From UBA1724 sp016302315 (GTDB lineage Bacteria > Verrucomicrobiota > Lentisphaeria > Oligosphaerales > Oligosphaeraceae), in contig JAEDNW010000125.1 in NCBI GenBank assembly GCA_016302315.1, positions 1 through 6,615 on the forward strand: a DNA stretch of 6,615 nucleotides, given 5' to 3'. The translations under genes and the position numbers were made by a program. The notes under the pieces are model-generated. The model was not told the origin of the DNA, made no database searches, and worked only from the letters and a program-made list of their open reading frames with translations. Each line of letters starts with the position of its first letter. Positions within the stretch are counted from its first letter, which is position 1. Below are positions 5,791-6,615 of the stretch, in pieces.

Positions 5791-6558
5791 CTACAGACCT
5801 ACGGCAATCCCGTTATACCAGACCTTGCCGTCATAGATGTATCCCGCGCTGGCCCAATCCCTGGCCACGTTGATTCCTTCCAGGGAGACATGGCCATCGG
5901 CATAGGAGATGCCGCACTTTCCCTCGTGGACAAAGTTGATATAGACTCCGCCAGCCCCACACATGGTAATCCAGGCGCTCTGCTTGGAGGTGAAGGCGTT
6001 CCAGGAATCAAAGTAGACCGTGAACTGGGAGGGAGACTTGATTCCCTTGAAGTTCACCACGCATCCCTCTCCATAGCCCGCGGGAAGGTTCAAATAAGCC
6101 TGGCCATCAGGCCAGTAGTTGTTGGTATAATAGGCCGAGTTGCTGTCTCCTTGTTTTGCATAAGCCGGCACTCCGTAACACTCGGTAAAAGACCGCCCTT
6201 CATTGTCGTACGTTTTTATCCCAGAGGGGCGCTTCATGGCGGGGCAAGCCATGACCCCAAAATCCGGCAAGTACTTTGGCAGGGTATCGAACTCCCAGCT
6301 GCCCACGGAAATGCCCAAGGCCATGCAAGGAAGAAGACACTGGAAGCCAGCTCCATTCCCCTTCATCCACGCCACTTCTTCATTGTCATCCAAATAGAGG
6401 AACGTGGCCAGAATACACTGTTTCTGATTGCTGACGCAACTGATGGCGCGGGCCTTGGCGCGGGCCTTGGAAAGGGCAGGCAAAAGCATTGCCGCCAAAA
6501 TCGCAATGATGGCAATGACCACAAGCAATTCAATGAGGGTGAAGGAATGATGCTTCAT
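5791..6558 (-). CDS. Pseudopilin-like protein with prepilin-type N-terminus and H-X9-DG C-terminal motif
   Basis: A 255-residue protein with an ATG at 6556-6558 and a TAG stop. Residues 1-5 (MKHHS) form the short basic leader. F6 starts the pilin helix FTLIELLVV with the conserved Glu at +5 (E10), followed by the hydrophobic run to P27. In type IV pilin and type II secretion families a prepilin peptidase cuts before F and methylates it. Here the residue before the cut is Ser5, not the classical Gly. KARAKARAISCVSNQKQ (31-47) is the usual amphipathic continuation in this family. The C-terminal part is a globular beta-rich domain ending with H211, nine residues, then D221-G222: the H-X9-DG motif typical of planctomycete and Lentisphaerota pseudopilin-like proteins (DUF1559-like). 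Such genes occur in large numbers in Lentisphaerota and often stand beside glycan-degradation genes; the individual function is unknown. It is the first gene of the three-gene minus-strand set. A role as envelope scaffold or glycan-binding partner is inference only. Confidence 0.92.
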   Translation of the reverse strand: MKHHSFTLIELLVVIAIIAILAAMLLPALSKARAKARAISCVSNQKQCILATFLYLDDNEEVAWMKGNGAGFQCLLPCMALGISVGSWEFDTLPKYLPDFGVMACPAMKRPSGIKTYDNEGRSFTECYGVPAYAKQGDSNSAYYTNNYWPDGQAYLNLPAGYGEGCVVNFKGIKSPSQFTVYFDSWNAFTSKQSAWITMCGAGGVYINFVHEGKCGISYADGHVSLEGINVARDWASAGYIYDGKVWYNGIAVGL

Positions 6559-6615
6559 TTTTTCGGCTCTTCGACTTTTTCAATGGGTATCAATGAGGCA
6601 GGAGGTCAAGTTTCC
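6559..6615 (-). promoter_or_regulatory. Leader upstream of the pseudopilin gene; promoter not resolved
   Basis: These 57 bases are all that is visible upstream of the three-gene set. Read on the minus strand they contain TTGACC near the window edge but no good -10 box at 16-18 bases. Nearer the start comes CATTGATACCCATTG, a CATTG repeated at 10-base spacing, then an A/G-rich stretch (GAAAAAGTCGAAGAGCCG, then five A) just before the ATG. GAAGAG about 10 bases upstream is at best a weak ribosome binding site. The true promoter may lie beyond the window. Confidence 0.3.

Noticed and set aside
6590..6615. TTGACC near the right edge as a -35 box
   Set aside because: At 17 bases downstream on the minus strand the sequence is CCATTG, and the nearer TGATAC lies at too short a spacing; no convincing -10 box exists within the window.

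Overview
The window most resembles a genome of the Planctomycetes-Verrucomicrobia-Chlamydiae group, and within it Lentisphaerota (Victivallis-like) or Kiritimatiellota. The strongest clue is the gene at 5791-6558. Its protein combines a FTLIELLVVIAIIAILAAMLLPAL pilin-type start (split here: FTLIELLVV, then IAIIAILAAMLLPAL), a CVSNQKQ motif and a perfect H-X9-DG motif. This combination is typical of the very large pseudopilin families of those phyla. The two other genes are large glycoside-hydrolase-like proteins of kinds common in the same phyla. The DNA is GC-rich and the gene starts lack clear Shine-Dalgarno sites. The taxonomic call is inference from protein style, not from a marker gene.

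Layout: all three genes are on the minus strand, so transcription runs from right to left. First is the pseudopilin-like gene (5791-6558). Next, after about 125 bases, is a lipoprotein with a large N-terminal beta-rich region and a TIM-barrel-like catalytic region (3011-5665; an upstream TTG at 5692 is possible). Last, after 97 bases, is a protein without a signal peptide that has the layout of GH106-like alpha-L-rhamnosidase-type hydrolases (229-2913). The gaps contain no other gene. They hold weak hairpins, a polypurine tract and a G8 run. The same-strand order and short gaps suit one transcript, but no promoter or convincing intrinsic terminator was found.

The left end (1-228) is non-coding downstream sequence with unusual structure. 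It holds five CTAG tetramers in 51 bases, and four doublets of a degenerate 9-mer (consensus near GTCTCTGTG), with a GC-rich hairpin between the first and second doublets.

Working model (inference): the lipoprotein enzyme attacks a complex glycan at the cell envelope, the cytoplasmic enzyme processes imported oligosaccharide, and the pseudopilin-like protein is the envelope or surface partner. This would be a SusCD-free glycan-use locus of the Lentisphaerota type. The substrate cannot be read from the sequence; rhamnose- or uronate-containing glycans are only a guess from the GH106 resemblance. I see no RNA gene, CRISPR array, insertion sequence or phage gene.
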